This document shows, piece by piece, positions 50,191 to 63,730 of a stretch of DNA of 64,000 nt. A model generated the notes under the pieces. That model was not told the origin of the DNA and did no database searches. It saw nothing but the letters and a program-made list of their open reading frames with translations. Every line of letters starts with the position of its first letter. The first letter of the stretch is position 1. Source of the stretch: Manduca sexta (taxonomy: Eukaryota; Arthropoda; Insecta; Lepidoptera; Sphingidae); the NCBI RefSeq assembly GCF_014839805.1, contig NC_051131.1:6994913-7058912 (forward strand). The letters are read 5' to 3'. The translations under genes were made by a program, and so were the position numbers.

Positions 50191-52161
50191 CCCCTTAAAC
50201 AGAGTAATTATTCATTGATTAGCACTGCGAGGAATAGGGGATTGCGCTTCTGATAGCCATCGTGCAAACCAGAATTGTTGGTGGCGCCGGGGCTTGTCCG
50301 GCTGCCACTCCGTTTGAATAACCAAGTTTCCAACTCCATATCGCGTTTAAAAAGCGATAACATATTATGGCACTAATAAAGTGTTAAACATCTTTATATC
50401 TCTGTAGCAGATAAAACTATACAATTATCTAGTAATACTTTATGTCTTTCAAAATGTCTCACGAATATATTCACAAGAATTTTGTAAATAAAAATATATA
50501 CATGTTAACGTTGCCAACGTCATCCTATTAGGTCAACCGTTACAATAAAGCTATTCGGTTTTATCAGCACATTCAATCTTTTCGAAGTCTTTTCTTTTAT
50601 AGTCGATATCGCGCTATGATTGTATATTTTAAGATATACTTCTTGTTTCCTTACATTTCGACACCCGATGGGGAGTTAGTCCGCATGCTTAAGCGTCGCG
50701 CAGATGTTGTCGACTTATTGCCGAACGACATCTCAGTATCACGAAATTTTCAGTTACTAAGAATGTTCAAGTTACTGTCAGTTTAGTATGGATCTTATAT
50801 TTATATACGTATATAGGGAAAAGTCGGGCGAAATGATAAATAAAAAAAAGGTTTAAGTTATTATATAAGTTATGATATTTGCTGTAAATTGTTTGGTGAT
50901 AAAACATGATAAGAATAAGTTTTACTTTTGAGCTAAGTGGACAGTTTGTGAACTAAACTTTAACAGATACTCAATATGACACCTGTCTTGTTTATACTTT
51001 TTACAAAAAATTCTACGCCGTTCTACCTCAGTTAATAAGGAAAGATGCTCTAATCTGATAGGGTAAGATGGTTAATGGCCATATAGAATAAACATGTAAA
51101 AAAGTAATGAAAACATTGTAATTAATTTATTTATTATACTATTGATGTAATAAATAAATATTATTATATTACAGTAGCGAAGGGTCCATGTAATCCGATT
51201 CCTGCTGGCTTCCCTTTCGTGGTTTATGTTTAATCTAATTTTCTTTATAATTATTTCCAGACCGCATTTATTCATATTATTAGTACCTATAGGGGTTGGT
51301 GGATTTCCTTGCGGAAAATGTCACCCTTCGCCACTGTTATATTGAGATTTCCTGTTCCTATCGCATAGATGATTTGAAAAATCAAAACAATATATACAGA
51401 AAATTTCCGCTTTCGTCCAACGTTATTGTAAATAGACTATGAAAGATCTTGGACTCTAATCCTGAATCTTTTTTATTTTTCTTAACTTTTCTCGGTTTGG
51501 ATCTTTTTGAAAGGATCAGGTCAAGCACGCGACCAGTCGTAAAAAAAAAACTACACAAAATTTACTCTCCAACATGCGTAAATAATGTATATTGCGTCGA
51601 CCCCACATTGGAGTGGGATAAGAACAGGAGAACGATGATTAAGGAAAAAAATCCGATCAAACACAATTTGTTTCGGTACGTAGATCGAACTCGCGGCTCT
51701 CGATTAACAACCTTGTGGCAATTAATATTATTTGCCTTTATTTTGTAGTAAGTGTAATATTACAACGTTTCATAATAAGCAATAACTTAAAATAAATTAA
51801 CGTGTACTTTTTTCGCGGCTCTACCGACTTTTCATTGTTCCTTCTTAATGTGAAACTATTTTTAGGACAAACAACGAACTTTTGTTTTGTTGTTTATGTA
51901 GGTATAGATGGTACATTTAAATGGAGATAGTATTTATTGTGATACACAGGTATGATCATTATCCTACCGTAATCATAATCTATATGCTACAGTACAGATA
52001 TCACCCGCTATAATAGCAAAAAAATTAAGATTTAGAGAAATAACTAGGTAAATACATTCTACGTTTTTATATCATTAAGATGATGATTTTAAGTGTAATA
52101 ACATTTATCGTGCAACAATAAGTCAACAAGTAGGAATAAGCAAACATAGGTAAACTTTATA
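50191..52161. other. AT-rich sequence, nothing recognised
   Basis: The frame at 51449-51748 has no recognisable domain. No repeat family was identified. Confidence 0.5.
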
Positions 52162-52447
52162 TTTTTACATACATACATACATAACATCACGCATTTTTAT
52201 CCCCGAAGGGGTATGCAGAGGCGCAACTAGGGCACCCACTTTTCGCCAAGTATGTTCCGTCCCATGATGTGATAGGGGGCGAGCCTATCGCCATATCGGG
52301 CACAAATTCCAGACTCCGGGCTGATACTGAGCAGAAAAACCCAAATATCACTTTGCCCGACCCGGGATTCCAACCCAGGACCTCAGAGCGCTATTGTACC
52401 GGACGTGCAATACAGCTACGCCACCGAGGCAGTCATGTTTTTACATA
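52162..52447 (-). mobile_element. tRNA-derived SINE, family B, with 10-bp target duplication
   Basis: On the minus strand it starts CATGACTGCCTCGGTGGCGT, with an A-box-like TGGCGTAGCTGT and a degraded B box (GGTTGGAATCC). It shares its body with the 28.8-kb copy. It ends in (TATG)n, seen here as (CATA)n from 52167. TTTTTACATA flanks it at 52162-52171 and 52438-52447. Confidence 0.87.
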
Positions 52448-55400
52448 GTGTTTAATTAGGAAAGTCAGGTCCATATAAGATTGTCTCAACCCTTTTCTTT
52501 ATTACGTTTAATATTGAAATATTTTCGGGCCCTGGTGGTCACCGAATACAGATCGGCTTGTTTGTATTTAAATAAATGACCGCCATTAGTTTAAACGGCA
52601 GATATCTCTTGAATCGCTACTGGGATGACCATAATTTGGATAATAAGTTTATGTTAAAATTTATGTCCCTGAGTATAATGCACAAAAAAATTATGACTAA
52701 GTTAATCAACAATAAAAAAACATGGAGACCGAGCATAGCGAAAATACGAAGGATTTTATTATACGCTTAAAGCGCCCTTACTGTTCCCGAGAAGCGTGAC
52801 GGGACTCACGGTATACCTAATAACGAAACGTTGCAATCTTACTCCTTCGTAAATATTGTATTAGCATAGCCAAATGCGGGAATTAGGTCAGAATTTTGTC
52901 TCTATCTTTATACTAATTTGTTAATTCATTAATTATTACGGGCGTAGCAGTGACTGGATATTTCAATACAATTAATATTCATTGATAAAAAACTCGCATC
53001 AAGAAAAAAATTATCGTCTGGAGTACAAATTTTAATAATAACACGTTACAGAAGCGATGTTATTATGCACTTCGAGAATATGGGTTTATGTATAAGATGG
53101 TGATAATTTATCATTGATAAAGTGGATTGTCTCCGATTGTGAGTCATAAAAATAATCCAGTTCTACAAGTTATATTTTATGCAAAGCGTGAGAATATTTG
53201 CGGACTGGATATCTACTTTATGATTGCAACGATTTTGTTTCGGAAATATGGGAAACCGTTATACCAACGATGAGTTTACAAATTTCTTTCTTCTGTTGAC
53301 ATATTAAGTTTTATTTTATATAAACAAATAACCAAACTGAAATGATATGCATTTTTTATAACAAAAAGATAATGATGTCATTTTCTATTACGGTGATCTA
53401 TAACTGTATTTTATATACGAATAACTGGCTAATTCATTTGTTTATTCCACGTAAAGCAGCTAATAACTTGCCAATTTGTTTAAAAATAATACGAAAAAGA
53501 AAGGTAAAGAGAATATTATAATGTGTATAACATGACAATATAAAAATCACTCATACGACTGTGATCCCAGGCGACAACAAACATGATAATTCAAAGTTTA
53601 AACGTTACGATCATTGATTTATTCTCTATTTGCAAACTCGATTTAGTAACTATGATTTAAGCCGCACCCATAGTCCAAAATTTTGCATCTATGATCGGTT
53701 ATTCATACAATAAAATAATGTTAGGAATATTTTAAAATGTATTATGAGTGGTTGGGTTTATATTTGAACTTCCATTATATTGTATTTACCATCTGAGTAA
53801 ATGATTGCATGATGCGCGTATCCACGGGTCACGGTTCTTTCCTTAAATTAGTATAGGAAAATATTGCACACTTCATTTCCTAGCGATTCTTAGAATTGAT
53901 TTAAATAAATTCCTATAAAAGCATATGAGTAATAATTCTACAAGGAGTTTATATTTACAAGTTTATGTTGCTCGCGGCTTCATCCGCCTGAAAAGCTTTT
54001 TTCGATACCAAAAACCGTAAAACACCATGCAAGAACAGTGTCATCATTATTTCTCATGAGAGAAAATCACTGCTATAATATGCCTAGTGCCTACGTATTA
54101 AGATTGTGTGGATATTTATGTTGATATTTGTAAGGTTGTTGTGTTGGAGACTCTCGAATTAAAGGCATTAAATAAATAGAATTTATCAAATACACTATAA
54201 GTAAATTATTATAAGAAATAATTACCTAAGTTTACCATCAGTATCAGAAAAAATATCACAACCAAGGACGGATTTACTAAGCCCTTACGAGATGGGATAA
54301 AAATGGGTAGATTTAATTTCAGATTAGTGGTACGCGAATTATTAGTCCTCATGCACACCATGACCCATATTTCGAAGATAACGACTTATGGTTGCTTTGA
54401 TTACATACGAATACGAGTTTTTATCAAGCCACATACTCCGGAAACTAAATATTAGTCATAATTTAATATTATTAAAGATATTAGCGAACCATTCCCAAGC
54501 TTGACTAGTTTTGCTATCGGAAAATTTATGGAAAACTCGCTGCGACTCTCCTAAGCTGGATTGCTAATTTCTTTTATATACCCGGCAATCTCTTATCTAT
54601 ATGAAAATTTTGCTATAAAACGTCAAACGATAGCACAACATTATTGATATTTTATTTAGATAAATTATTGTTCTAGAGTACCCCTATGTGTATATCGTTT
54701 CCAAACAGTAACGCGAAAATGGAGTTTTGATTTTATTTCGGCCAATAAATTGATAATAATAGTTGAGTATTAAGCGGTAGGCAGCGTAACACGGTGCAGT
54801 TCGGCGGGTGTGCGGTCTGGGGTGGACAAAATCAATAGTCTGTACCTACGAATAGCTACTACGCCAGCCGGGAATCTGCACACATCGCGATTCTTTATTT
54901 GGCTTATGTTTGCTCTCGTGTGTGTGGCCGAAATTATTGTCGCTTGAGCAGGTGGCGACCGGATCGAAAATGCTGTTATAGATGCATCATAGGAAAAACA
55001 AATATGCTTCTTTGACGATTAAAGCTTCACATCAAGTCGAGTGGAACATAAAAAACAGCAAGATTTATAAGTTCATTGGAGCAGATCGTATGTGTGATGT
55101 GTTATGCATTGATATGACTTGAGAAGCTTACCTCGTTATTAGTTTATTTGGCGTTTCTATAATTTTGTCTAGTACCAATGGTTAAATAAACATTATACTG
55201 GATTCTCCTTCAGATTAAAAATAAAAAATAAACCAATATACTTATTTAACAGTTCAGTAGAACTGTATCGTATTTAATCCAAGATTTCGTGCATACTGAT
55301 AAAATGATTTCGTCTCGTAAATTTAATGCTCATGATTTAGCACACAGATTAAGATTTGCATAGAATTCAGTCAAATACAGTCAACGACATTGCTGTAAGA

Positions 55401-56410
55401 CGGATGCGATGTATAAAATAATCCCTATTTACAAAAGATAAACGGACGCGAGCGTCATATTACAGCGCAATATTCTGAGTTGAGTTAACTGAGAACTAAC
55501 ACAAATAACGCAACAGCTTGAAACAAAACGGATGGCTTACAATACCATGCGACTGTTTTATAACAATAATTGTATTTTCATGGCGACTGTACTCACAAGA
55601 TAAGGATAACTGAAGCATACTTAAACGGTCCACTATCAATCATATTTCCGCTACAGTTACGTCTTAAAAAAATGTATGTCACATTGCGGATGCCAAGATA
55701 ATACCCTAATAATAAATTAGCATAGTAATGTGTGCACCGTTATGTTAGGATTGAGTCCGTTTTAATTAATATAAAAAAACGGCGCCTGGCAGGCCCGTGT
55801 CACTGGCCTTTGTCAAATTTAAGAAGGATTAATTATGCAACGTAAGTGTAAACACATCGAATTATATCAGTAAATATAAACCTGTTTTAGATTATAGAGT
55901 TTATCTCCACTAGAGTAGAATACGGTGTTATAATTGTTTGTTTTTATATAATTTTGTAGTTTATACAACATGATATTCCAAGACCTGTATGTGTAAAAAT
56001 TTTTGTCACAAAATAACTGCTTGAGGACAAAATGAATAAGCAGTTTGATATTATGACGTTTACTACAATATAAAAAAATGTGATTTCAAATCATGCCTTT
56101 CTCTATATACGTGCCTACATAATTATGTTTTGAGTAAACACATTTGTTTGTAGGTTACGTTGAATACATTTGAATATAATTCCCATTTACAAAATTAAGG
56201 GTCTAAATTCGTAATTTGCCCATTATGAAGCCATTTAGAACATTTATAACGTAGTGAATACGTTAAACAAAAATGCTGGACGGCCATACACAATATGGAG
56301 CCAAACAAAGAGCTATTCTTGTGGATTGTATATTAAATATAATTAATATAAGGTAAGGTCGTATCACATCTAACGTCCAGAAAATAGATATTTGTCAATT
56401 GGAAAGACAT
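52448..56410. other. AT-rich gene-poor stretch
   Basis: No gene is recognised. A short piece at 53968-54010 (GCTCGCGGCTTCATCCGCCTG) resembles a motif common in lepidopteran RTE-type repeats, too short to classify. Confidence 0.5.
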
Positions 56411-56417
56411 TAAAAAA

Positions 56418-56490
56418 ATGAGAGAATTGAACCCGCGTCCTTTGTCACTGTCCGTTTGTCACCGACTGTGCCACAGAGGTCGCGCCGGCA
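56418..56490 (-). mobile_element. tRNA-like head of a decayed SINE
   Basis: On the minus strand the sequence contains TGGCACAGTCGG, a perfect match to the Pol III A-box pattern, and GGGTTCAATTC, a near match to the B box, 30-40 bp apart. The rest of a tRNA cloverleaf is not intact, so it is read as a SINE remnant of a third type and not a working tRNA gene. Confidence 0.6.
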
Positions 56491-57045
56491 AATCGCATTA
56501 ATATATTATGTCAACACATGCGCTTTAACAGGTATCTTCATATAAATCGAAATACAGTTATCGAGTACTTTTATATGAGCTTGCTTTTGTTCGCAGTTCT
56601 GCCCGAGTGTAAGTTCTTTACCGGGATATTTGTCTCACTGGGAACTTGTCCGGGATGGACTATTGGACAAAAGACTATTAGTTAAATACATAACTTAGTC
56701 GATCTGTGTGTAAATATTTTACGTGGATGCTTTAACTTCTATCCATCATCTTCTTCTATTTCACAACCTTCCCAATTTGTAATATTAGTTAGTGGGAAAT
56801 GTAAATTGTAAGTTTATATATCCAGTAGGATCATATAGGATCCGGCGCCATAATGTTGCGACTTTTGAAAAATGAATCATTTGGCAATTATAATCAATAT
56901 TGTATTTTGACAATACGGAACCTATCATCAGTGCATTGATTTGATTTCTTATTAGTAGTCACTTTGCCGTAGCGGAAGAAAATATTTATTTGAAATTATT
57001 TCGTGTATTAATTTTATGATTTAGTGAACTAGTTTTTTGTTCATA
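56491..57045. other. AT-rich sequence, nothing recognised
   Basis: No gene or clear repeat was seen. Confidence 0.5.
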
Positions 57046-57049
57046 GATA

Positions 57050-57262
57050 CGACCGCATGGAAGAGTTTTCCGGGATAAAAGTCTCGCTATATATTTTTCT
57101 GGAGTAAAAATATAAAGTAGCCTATGTCCTTCCAGTGTCTCAAACCAAATTTCTCATTTCACATATTTACCAAATTACATTGAAATTCGTTCGGTAGTTT
57201 TGAGGCATTCAGACAGACAGGCAGACGTGGTGTGCACTTTGTGTTATAATCTCTAAGGATAA
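57050..57262 (+). mobile_element. RTE-like LINE 3' fragment
   Basis: GAAGAGTTTTCCGGGATAAA, then AAAGTAGCCTATGTCCTTCC, then CCAAATT, TTCGTTCGGTAGTTTTGAGG and CAGACAGACAGGCAGAC form the well-known order of motifs at the 3' end of insect RTE-type elements. It has no coding capacity left. The clade call rests on recognition of these motifs. Confidence 0.65.
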
Positions 57263-57269
57263 CATAAAG

Positions 57270-60200
57270 TTATAATAATAATATTTATGTAATGTTTTTT
57301 TTAGAGTTACAAGAAGAAATAGTGTTGTGTACCTATTGCTATACTAATAAACGTTTAACCGAAACAATTTTGGCGAATTTTGGCTATTCAAGGTTTTACA
57401 TTTAAAATTTATAGAGCAAATTTTTCTTTATCTTCTTTATGCCTTCTGGGAAATAAATATGAGAAAGTACATATAACCAATCCTAAATATAAAAAAAATT
57501 AAATTCAGTAAGTTTTCCGATATTCATAGCTAAACTTGATATTATTTGATACTAAGTGTTGATCGTGGTTTAGCCCGCGTGAAAGACTTAGACGCCATTT
57601 TTGTTTCTTTCAAATAACCTTCTAAAATGGTAGGTACAGTCAATAATAGCGTAGATAGCGTAAATCGGAGTAGAACCTTTGTCTGTTTTTAATTTAAATT
57701 AAATGTCTACTAACAGAAACTTAGACGCTGTGAGGGATTGAAGGAAGAATATGCTTTAGAAATGTGGTGCTACAGAAAATGATTGAGGTATCTAGTATCC
57801 TAGTCCGAATTTCATATAAATGCCTCGTTTTAATAGTTACAGAAATGGCGATAGATTGTGAGACGCTTTGGATCTACTATGAAGAATACTGCATGACGAC
57901 CACGACCTTCCAGACGATCAAGAGTGTTACGATCAAGAAGAAGAAGACTACTAATTCACTCGTGAAATTGTAAGTGCCACAAAGAGTTGTAATACCACCC
58001 AAATCCTTCAACTACAAAGCTCTGCGTGGCAATAGGCCGGCTTGTGGTCTTAAGATGGCGTGGTCTATATTTTTCTTACTGTGACACAATAGTGACTGCA
58101 CAATGCTGCTGGACACATTGGCTCCCATGCGTTGGACCTACGACCTTTTTTCAGACGGACTCTCGTATATGATAGACCACCTATTAGGGGTTTCGCACCA
58201 TAAAATGACTGAATCTAAAAATATTTAACTTATACATAGGTGAATTAAATTACTCCTATATTTATAAAATACAAGGCTCTAAAATTTTTCTTTCAATTAT
58301 AACATGTTAGCGATATTACGTTTTTGTCGTATTTACGTATAAAATATGATTAGTGCTATTACTTATATTTTTTTAATGTAAGTCGTATAATGTTATTTTA
58401 TATTTTTAACAGGTTACCTCATTCATAAGGTTAATTATTAAGCTTATTACGCTAATTGGTCAACACATTTTTATACAAAAATTGAAGGATTTCCCAAGAC
58501 TTTACAAGCAAGCGTAATTGTTATGATTTCACCTCCGGAATTACCGCTTCATCAGCCTCATGTTACAACTCAAGTTTTGGTGCAGGATGACGCGTTTACA
58601 CGCTTGTTGCAAACGCGTGTTCGTTCGTTCGAGATGGGTAAGCGACGTGACAGAGCGCCGCGACGGTGTATAGGCATAGAACGCTTCTAAATACAATTTA
58701 TACGTCTAATGCATACTGTAAACTGTAAATGAAAAGTGGTAGAGCCAGGAATAGGGCCGCTCAACCGGGGTATTATCACTTGTAGAAAACTGCTCTCTAA
58801 TGACCGTTTGTTGCATTTCGTACGGTGAGTTCAAGTGTAGACCAAACACTCGCCTCCGTTTCCTATTCCTTTCCTTAAAGGTTTTCGTAATTTATTTGAA
58901 ATTGAGGCAGTTTATTGACAACATGTGGACCGGGTACCCATTTGCGACCTATTTAAAACAAAAACAACGCTGCTCCATATATTTATCCTATACTGCGAAA
59001 TGAACACTTCTTTAAAATAGCACTGAATGAGCCACAATTAAAAATATGTTACCTATGAGTATTATTTCTAAGAAAAATATTTAATACCGTACATAAGGTT
59101 AAAATAATAGTTGGCACAGTTTCCTTATGCGTTGCTTCCATTAATTTATTTATGACGTTCATTTCGTGAAGGTAACCACACCGTCGCTACACTTGTGTAA
59201 ACATAACTGAAAAAATAACTATTGTACTAAATCACAATAACATATTAAATTGCTAAAAGACGGTTATTCACTCTACCAAAATGTTATGAAATAAGTCCTC
59301 TAGAAACCAATCATAGGGAATCGTACGCTTGGGCCATTGAAGTGTTTTTCTATACTTCTTGCCGGACGGACCTTTGTAATAACACAATAGCCACTATATT
59401 TACAAATTAATTGCGCAATGTATTGATGCAGATTCGACTGGTACCTGAGGTATTTTTTAATGAAAAGCCATAATGATAATACCTACGTGGATATAATGTT
59501 TTGGTAGGGAATGTAAATTATATTTCTAGTGACTCATAATCATTTTACCCAAGACTGGAGGAAACCAACATGACGCGGGGGTTTTGAGAAGAAAAAAGGC
59601 GATATCGATGAAATATAATTTTCTAATTGCATACTTTGCATGTTAATATATCACGAAGAAAAAAATTGAAACTAGTTTATGGAAACGTCCCAACACACGT
59701 TTCAATGATTTACATATCATTTTTCCAATAAATAGTGAATCATATCAATTTATCGATAAAAATTCTGTTCTAATGCGAACTTATTCAAACAATATTTTAC
59801 CAATTTATAAAAAGAAACTACAAAACTGTGTCATATTTTACAATGCAATGTGATTTGATATTTGTATACTTTCTTCCTTATACTCGTAAATACCAAACGA
59901 ATAAGTGTGTCACACATTAGTAAGTGGTCCCGCTTTCCTTGAACATACATAATGCTCAAGGACTCGTGACTGTATAGCCAAACTTCGAGGAAAGGAAAGA
60001 CATGTTGGGATAGGGAGGCATGTGAGCCACTGGTAGTCCATAGTATTCCGTCCTCAGAGAGCGCTAAGCGAAACGCGTGCCCATAAACAGCGCCAACTGT
60101 ACTCATAACTTTAAATTACAAAGCTACTCGTAGCACTCCACAGCTCTCGACAACTGGGGCGCAAGTTTTATAATTACCAGTATTTTCCCTAGCTTTAGTT

Positions 60201-60440
60201 TCATTTCAACCGAGACAAAACAATGCCTAAATACGGAAAAGACAAAGAAGCAATGGAGGTATTTTACTTGGAAGTTCAGAACAATATAGCTATTGGAAGT
60301 ATCTGTGGGTGATGACATATAGCATGATGTGAATGATGGTGTAAAACTAATTCGCTTTCATCAAAAACTAATTATTATGATGTTATTGATGTTAATTATT
60401 AATTATGTGCTCTAAATGTCCTGAGAGTTGTTTCCATGTG
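57270..60440. other. AT-rich gene-poor stretch
   Basis: No gene is recognised. GC-richer patches at 58000-58200 and 58590-58680 could be repeat remnants. Confidence 0.5.
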
Positions 60441-60448
60441 CTGTTCCC

Positions 60449-60490
60449 TTAACAAGACTTACTAGGAAATATCCTAGTAAAACTTGTTAA
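60449..60490. repeat. Hairpin with 19-bp arms (two mismatches) and 4-nt loop
   Basis: TTAACAAGACTTACTAGGA pairs with TCCTAGTAAAACTTGTTAA across the loop AATA. Seventeen of nineteen positions pair. Confidence 0.8.
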
Positions 60491-61059
60491 TTTGTGTTTG
60501 CATTTACATTCTTATTAGATTAAATCGGCTGAATGAATATTGCATATTCAAAATGCATTCGCAGTAATCGAATGTTTTAATTAAATCTTCAGCTAGGGTT
60601 TATTGTAATTACTAGAAGAATTTAAAGTAGGTTACATCAAATTGCTAATTCGTTAAGCACTTACGAAGCAAAAGAAGTTAATCAACGAGTATCTTATTTA
60701 CTTTTATGTTGTGTAGAATAAGACATCCAAGAAATTAAATTTTTATCTGAGTAAATCGTAATTAGTTTTGTTTTTCTTTTGCATTTATCCCTAATAATTA
60801 CTTATAATAAATAGGTATGTATTATTTAATTTAGATTATTAACCTAGTTAACATTAATTTATAGTAGTTCGTTTGCTAGATGTATCGAATTTATACAAAT
60901 ACCGGTACATAATTAATGTAATTGAAAATGTAAACATCTATTTAATCGAGTAAATTATTAGTTAATGTAATTAAGATAATCTGATTAGTTTTAGTTATGA
61001 TATAATGGTGTTTTGGATTTATTATCATGCAATTTAATTGTAACATGCGCATTCATTGC

Positions 61060-61223
61060 GGAAATAGTGACGGCGAGGTGAGAATTTTGCTAATTGGCAG
61101 TATCTTAGAGGTAAGCAATAAAATCAATGGGGAGGACACGGAGTGCATGTTCAATTTATGCCGATGTGGATACGCGATGCGTTGGGGTCCGACGCCGCGG
61201 CCGGCCCCCGCCACCAGAGCTCA
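61060..61223 (+). promoter_or_regulatory. Upstream part of the 61-kb promoter candidate
   Basis: Composition shifts here from AT-rich to GC-rich. CCGACGCCGCGGCCGGCCCC lies immediately before the TATA-like box. Several ATGs are present here, in contrast to the ATG-free stretch downstream. Confidence 0.35.
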
Positions 61224-61231
61224 TATTTATA
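61224..61231 (+). promoter_or_regulatory. TATA-like box
   Basis: TATTTATA sits between two GC-rich blocks. A start site about 30 bp downstream would fall near 61254-61262, around AGTTCAAACG. Confidence 0.45.
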
Positions 61232-61254
61232 CGGTAAAGCGGGCGCCGCGAAGA

Positions 61255-61582
61255 GTTCAAACGTGCGTCGGGCGCTCGGAACAGTAGACGATCGAGAGAA
61301 TCACATCGCGTGGGTAGACGAGGGCGAGTGCAGTGTGCAGTGCGTGCGGGTCGTGTGTCGCTGAAAGCTCGCGCCGTGAAGCCTCCGATACCAGAGCGGC
61401 GGCATCGCGCGAGCGCCCGCCTCGCGTCAGTGCCGGCCCGGCCGTGCCGTAAGCACCACGCTCCGGCAACGATATACGCTCTTATTGCTCTGCTGGACTC
61501 TGATACACATACTGTATCAACAACTTTGTATTTTACCTTGCCGGCCAGCCAAGTGTTCGCGAATATACCCCCTGTGACTGTG
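61255..61582 (+). other. Candidate 5' leader exon ending in GTG|GTGAGT
   Basis: From the TATA-like box to beyond the donor there is no ATG on the + strand (61232-61630 or so), although four to six would be expected by chance. The segment is GC-rich for its first 200 bp and ends at a near-consensus donor at 61583. Together these fit an untranslated first exon without upstream ATGs. The frame through it (no ATG start) is not proposed as coding. The rest of the gene would lie to the right, possibly outside the window. Confidence 0.5.
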
Positions 61583-63550
61583 GTGAGTTTTCATTTACGT
61601 TTATTACAATTTTTTTGTATACTCTTTTCATTATAATGACTATAGCCTGAGGAACCGCATCCGACACATTCAAATTCAAGCAAGAGTTACTGTAATTCTT
61701 GAGAGCAAATATGAAAACCCTACTACTTAGATCGCTACGGGTGGAATTATTTTAGCACCGGTGTTACAAAACTGCCAATAATTTTTATTTCTATAAGGAC
61801 GAGAACCTTTTTACAACTGCGCACCTATCCAGCCGGCCTGAGATAAAGTTGATTTATCGAACCTATTTCCAACCTACATTACAATTATAATCGACCTATA
61901 TCGATTATCAATTCGATATTCGAAAGTATAAAGACATTTTTACTGAAATGATAATATAGTATAGATATTTAAAAACACGCCAAAAAAGATACGAAGAAAA
62001 CATATTGTAAGTTTTTCTTTTGAAATTAATGTTACCATTTTCGGTATACGCCATACAAAACATATCAAAAAATAATTTCAATTTTTAAATAAAATAATCG
62101 ACTTTAACATCTCCAAAATACTTAGTAAAAATTATGCTATTTTATTAAGATTACTTTGAGTAGGTATAATAATGACTGTAAAGTAGGTAATGTTTTAATT
62201 CAATATTTATGTAGATGTCGGGAAAAGTCGCCAACGATTGCTGAAAACGCATAATTTGCATCAATAGACGTAAACTAAGTTTGAGCTGAACGCCTGAATA
62301 CCTGAACGATTAATTTGTAACATTTTCATAGATTTAATAACTTGTCGTATAGTATGCCGTGAGTGGATCTGATTCCGCCGCGTGCCGTGCGAACGACCGT
62401 GGCGGATTCAATATTTCACAGTCACCACCAATAATCATTCACGATTGTACTTACAAAGTAGATTAAATTTGAACCAGTCAGGATATTAGTGCCTAGTGAA
62501 GTTCCAAATCTACAAGCAAAACTCGTCACGGCTTTGTAAGCGGTTTCAGTAGGTCTCTAGAAAGCTTAGTACTGTTAAAAATGTCTAATAGTTGAGTTAA
62601 CTGTGCAAACGGGAAGTTATTTTTTAAAAAAGAAAAAATATGTTCTCAATTTCAATCAAGATTTTCATTCGTTTTACGTGAGGATTCGTGTTGCACGTCT
62701 CACTCTGCATTTGGGTCTCGGACGCTAACAGTACTCATACATTTTATGTGTACATTTTGAAAGCTTCATATTATACATGATGTTGTCATGTAGCGGCAGT
62801 GATTTATCTATTATTTTTCATCTTGTTTTTCCGTTAGCGTTTTTGTTCGCCATTTATAAACAAAATTCTTATAATTGGTCAATTATTTTCTTTACGTGTC
62901 TGTAGGAGCCCGACTGCGAGAGGTCATTTCAGGATGGCAATTTATATGAAGAAGTTTTTGCTGTCGCTCAGTAATCTTCCTTAAGTCGTTTGTGTTTCTG
63001 GTCATTTATCTTGACTCATTAACTTATTCAATATCTCACTTGTGTAATATTACCAAGCAGTTATTTTTTATTTTACTCGTTGCCGGGGCTTAGGAGAATT
63101 TAAATATTCCGTTGCGCTCAATACGGCGGCTGAATTTATTGCCTACGGTAAGATTATCATCCGCTAAAGCTTTGAAGGCAGATTATTTTATTATGTATCC
63201 GGCAAAAATATTCTCTTGGTCTTAAAATATTGTGCTTTCTTACTATGAAAATGCTAAATAGGCATAATAAGCGTTTACTAGTGGTCGTTCAGTAGATACA
63301 TGCATAAATTTATTTTTTCTGCATTCTTCTAAACAGCATTTAATATGTTCTTACTCATACATAAGCCCATAAGACTCACACTCACCAGTTTTTGTTATAA
63401 AAAAATTAAAAACACCCATTAAATTACAGTTTACCTATACTTACATTTAAATGTATAGTTTATATGTACTACATTAGTTGACTTGGTAGATGCCGGAGTA
63501 TAAATCATAATATTTATTAAAGCAATGAACTTGACAATGATGCTGTTGCA
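61583..63550. other. AT-rich sequence, possible intron
   Basis: If the 61.58-kb donor is real this is intron. No acceptor-flanked coding exon was recognised. Confidence 0.45.
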
Positions 63551-63567
63551 TAATTGTTAAGAAAGTA

Positions 63568-63730
63568 TTTGAGCGCGACGGCCGTGGCCGGTGTGTGCGA
63601 TCCGTCGGGTGAGCGCGGGTGATTGCGTTGAGTCCGGCGCTGGCGAGTGGCGCGCATTGGGCGCGAGTTCAAGCGCAGGGGTGAAGGTTCCGCGGATGGC
63701 CGCTGTCGTGTCTGCCACCGCGCTCGCATC
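63568..63730 (+). promoter_or_regulatory. CpG-rich island with strong donor
   Basis: A GC-rich block begins abruptly at GAGCGCGACGGCC. CGTCGG|GTGAGC at 63609 is a strong donor with GC-rich sequence on both sides, like the island at 27.7 kb. No ATG lies between the island start and the donor. It is a candidate alternative leader exon for the same + strand gene; no TATA box is seen. Confidence 0.4.

Noticed and set aside
56418..56490. Functional tRNA gene
   Set aside because: A and B boxes are present but acceptor and anticodon stems do not pair; better read as a SINE head.
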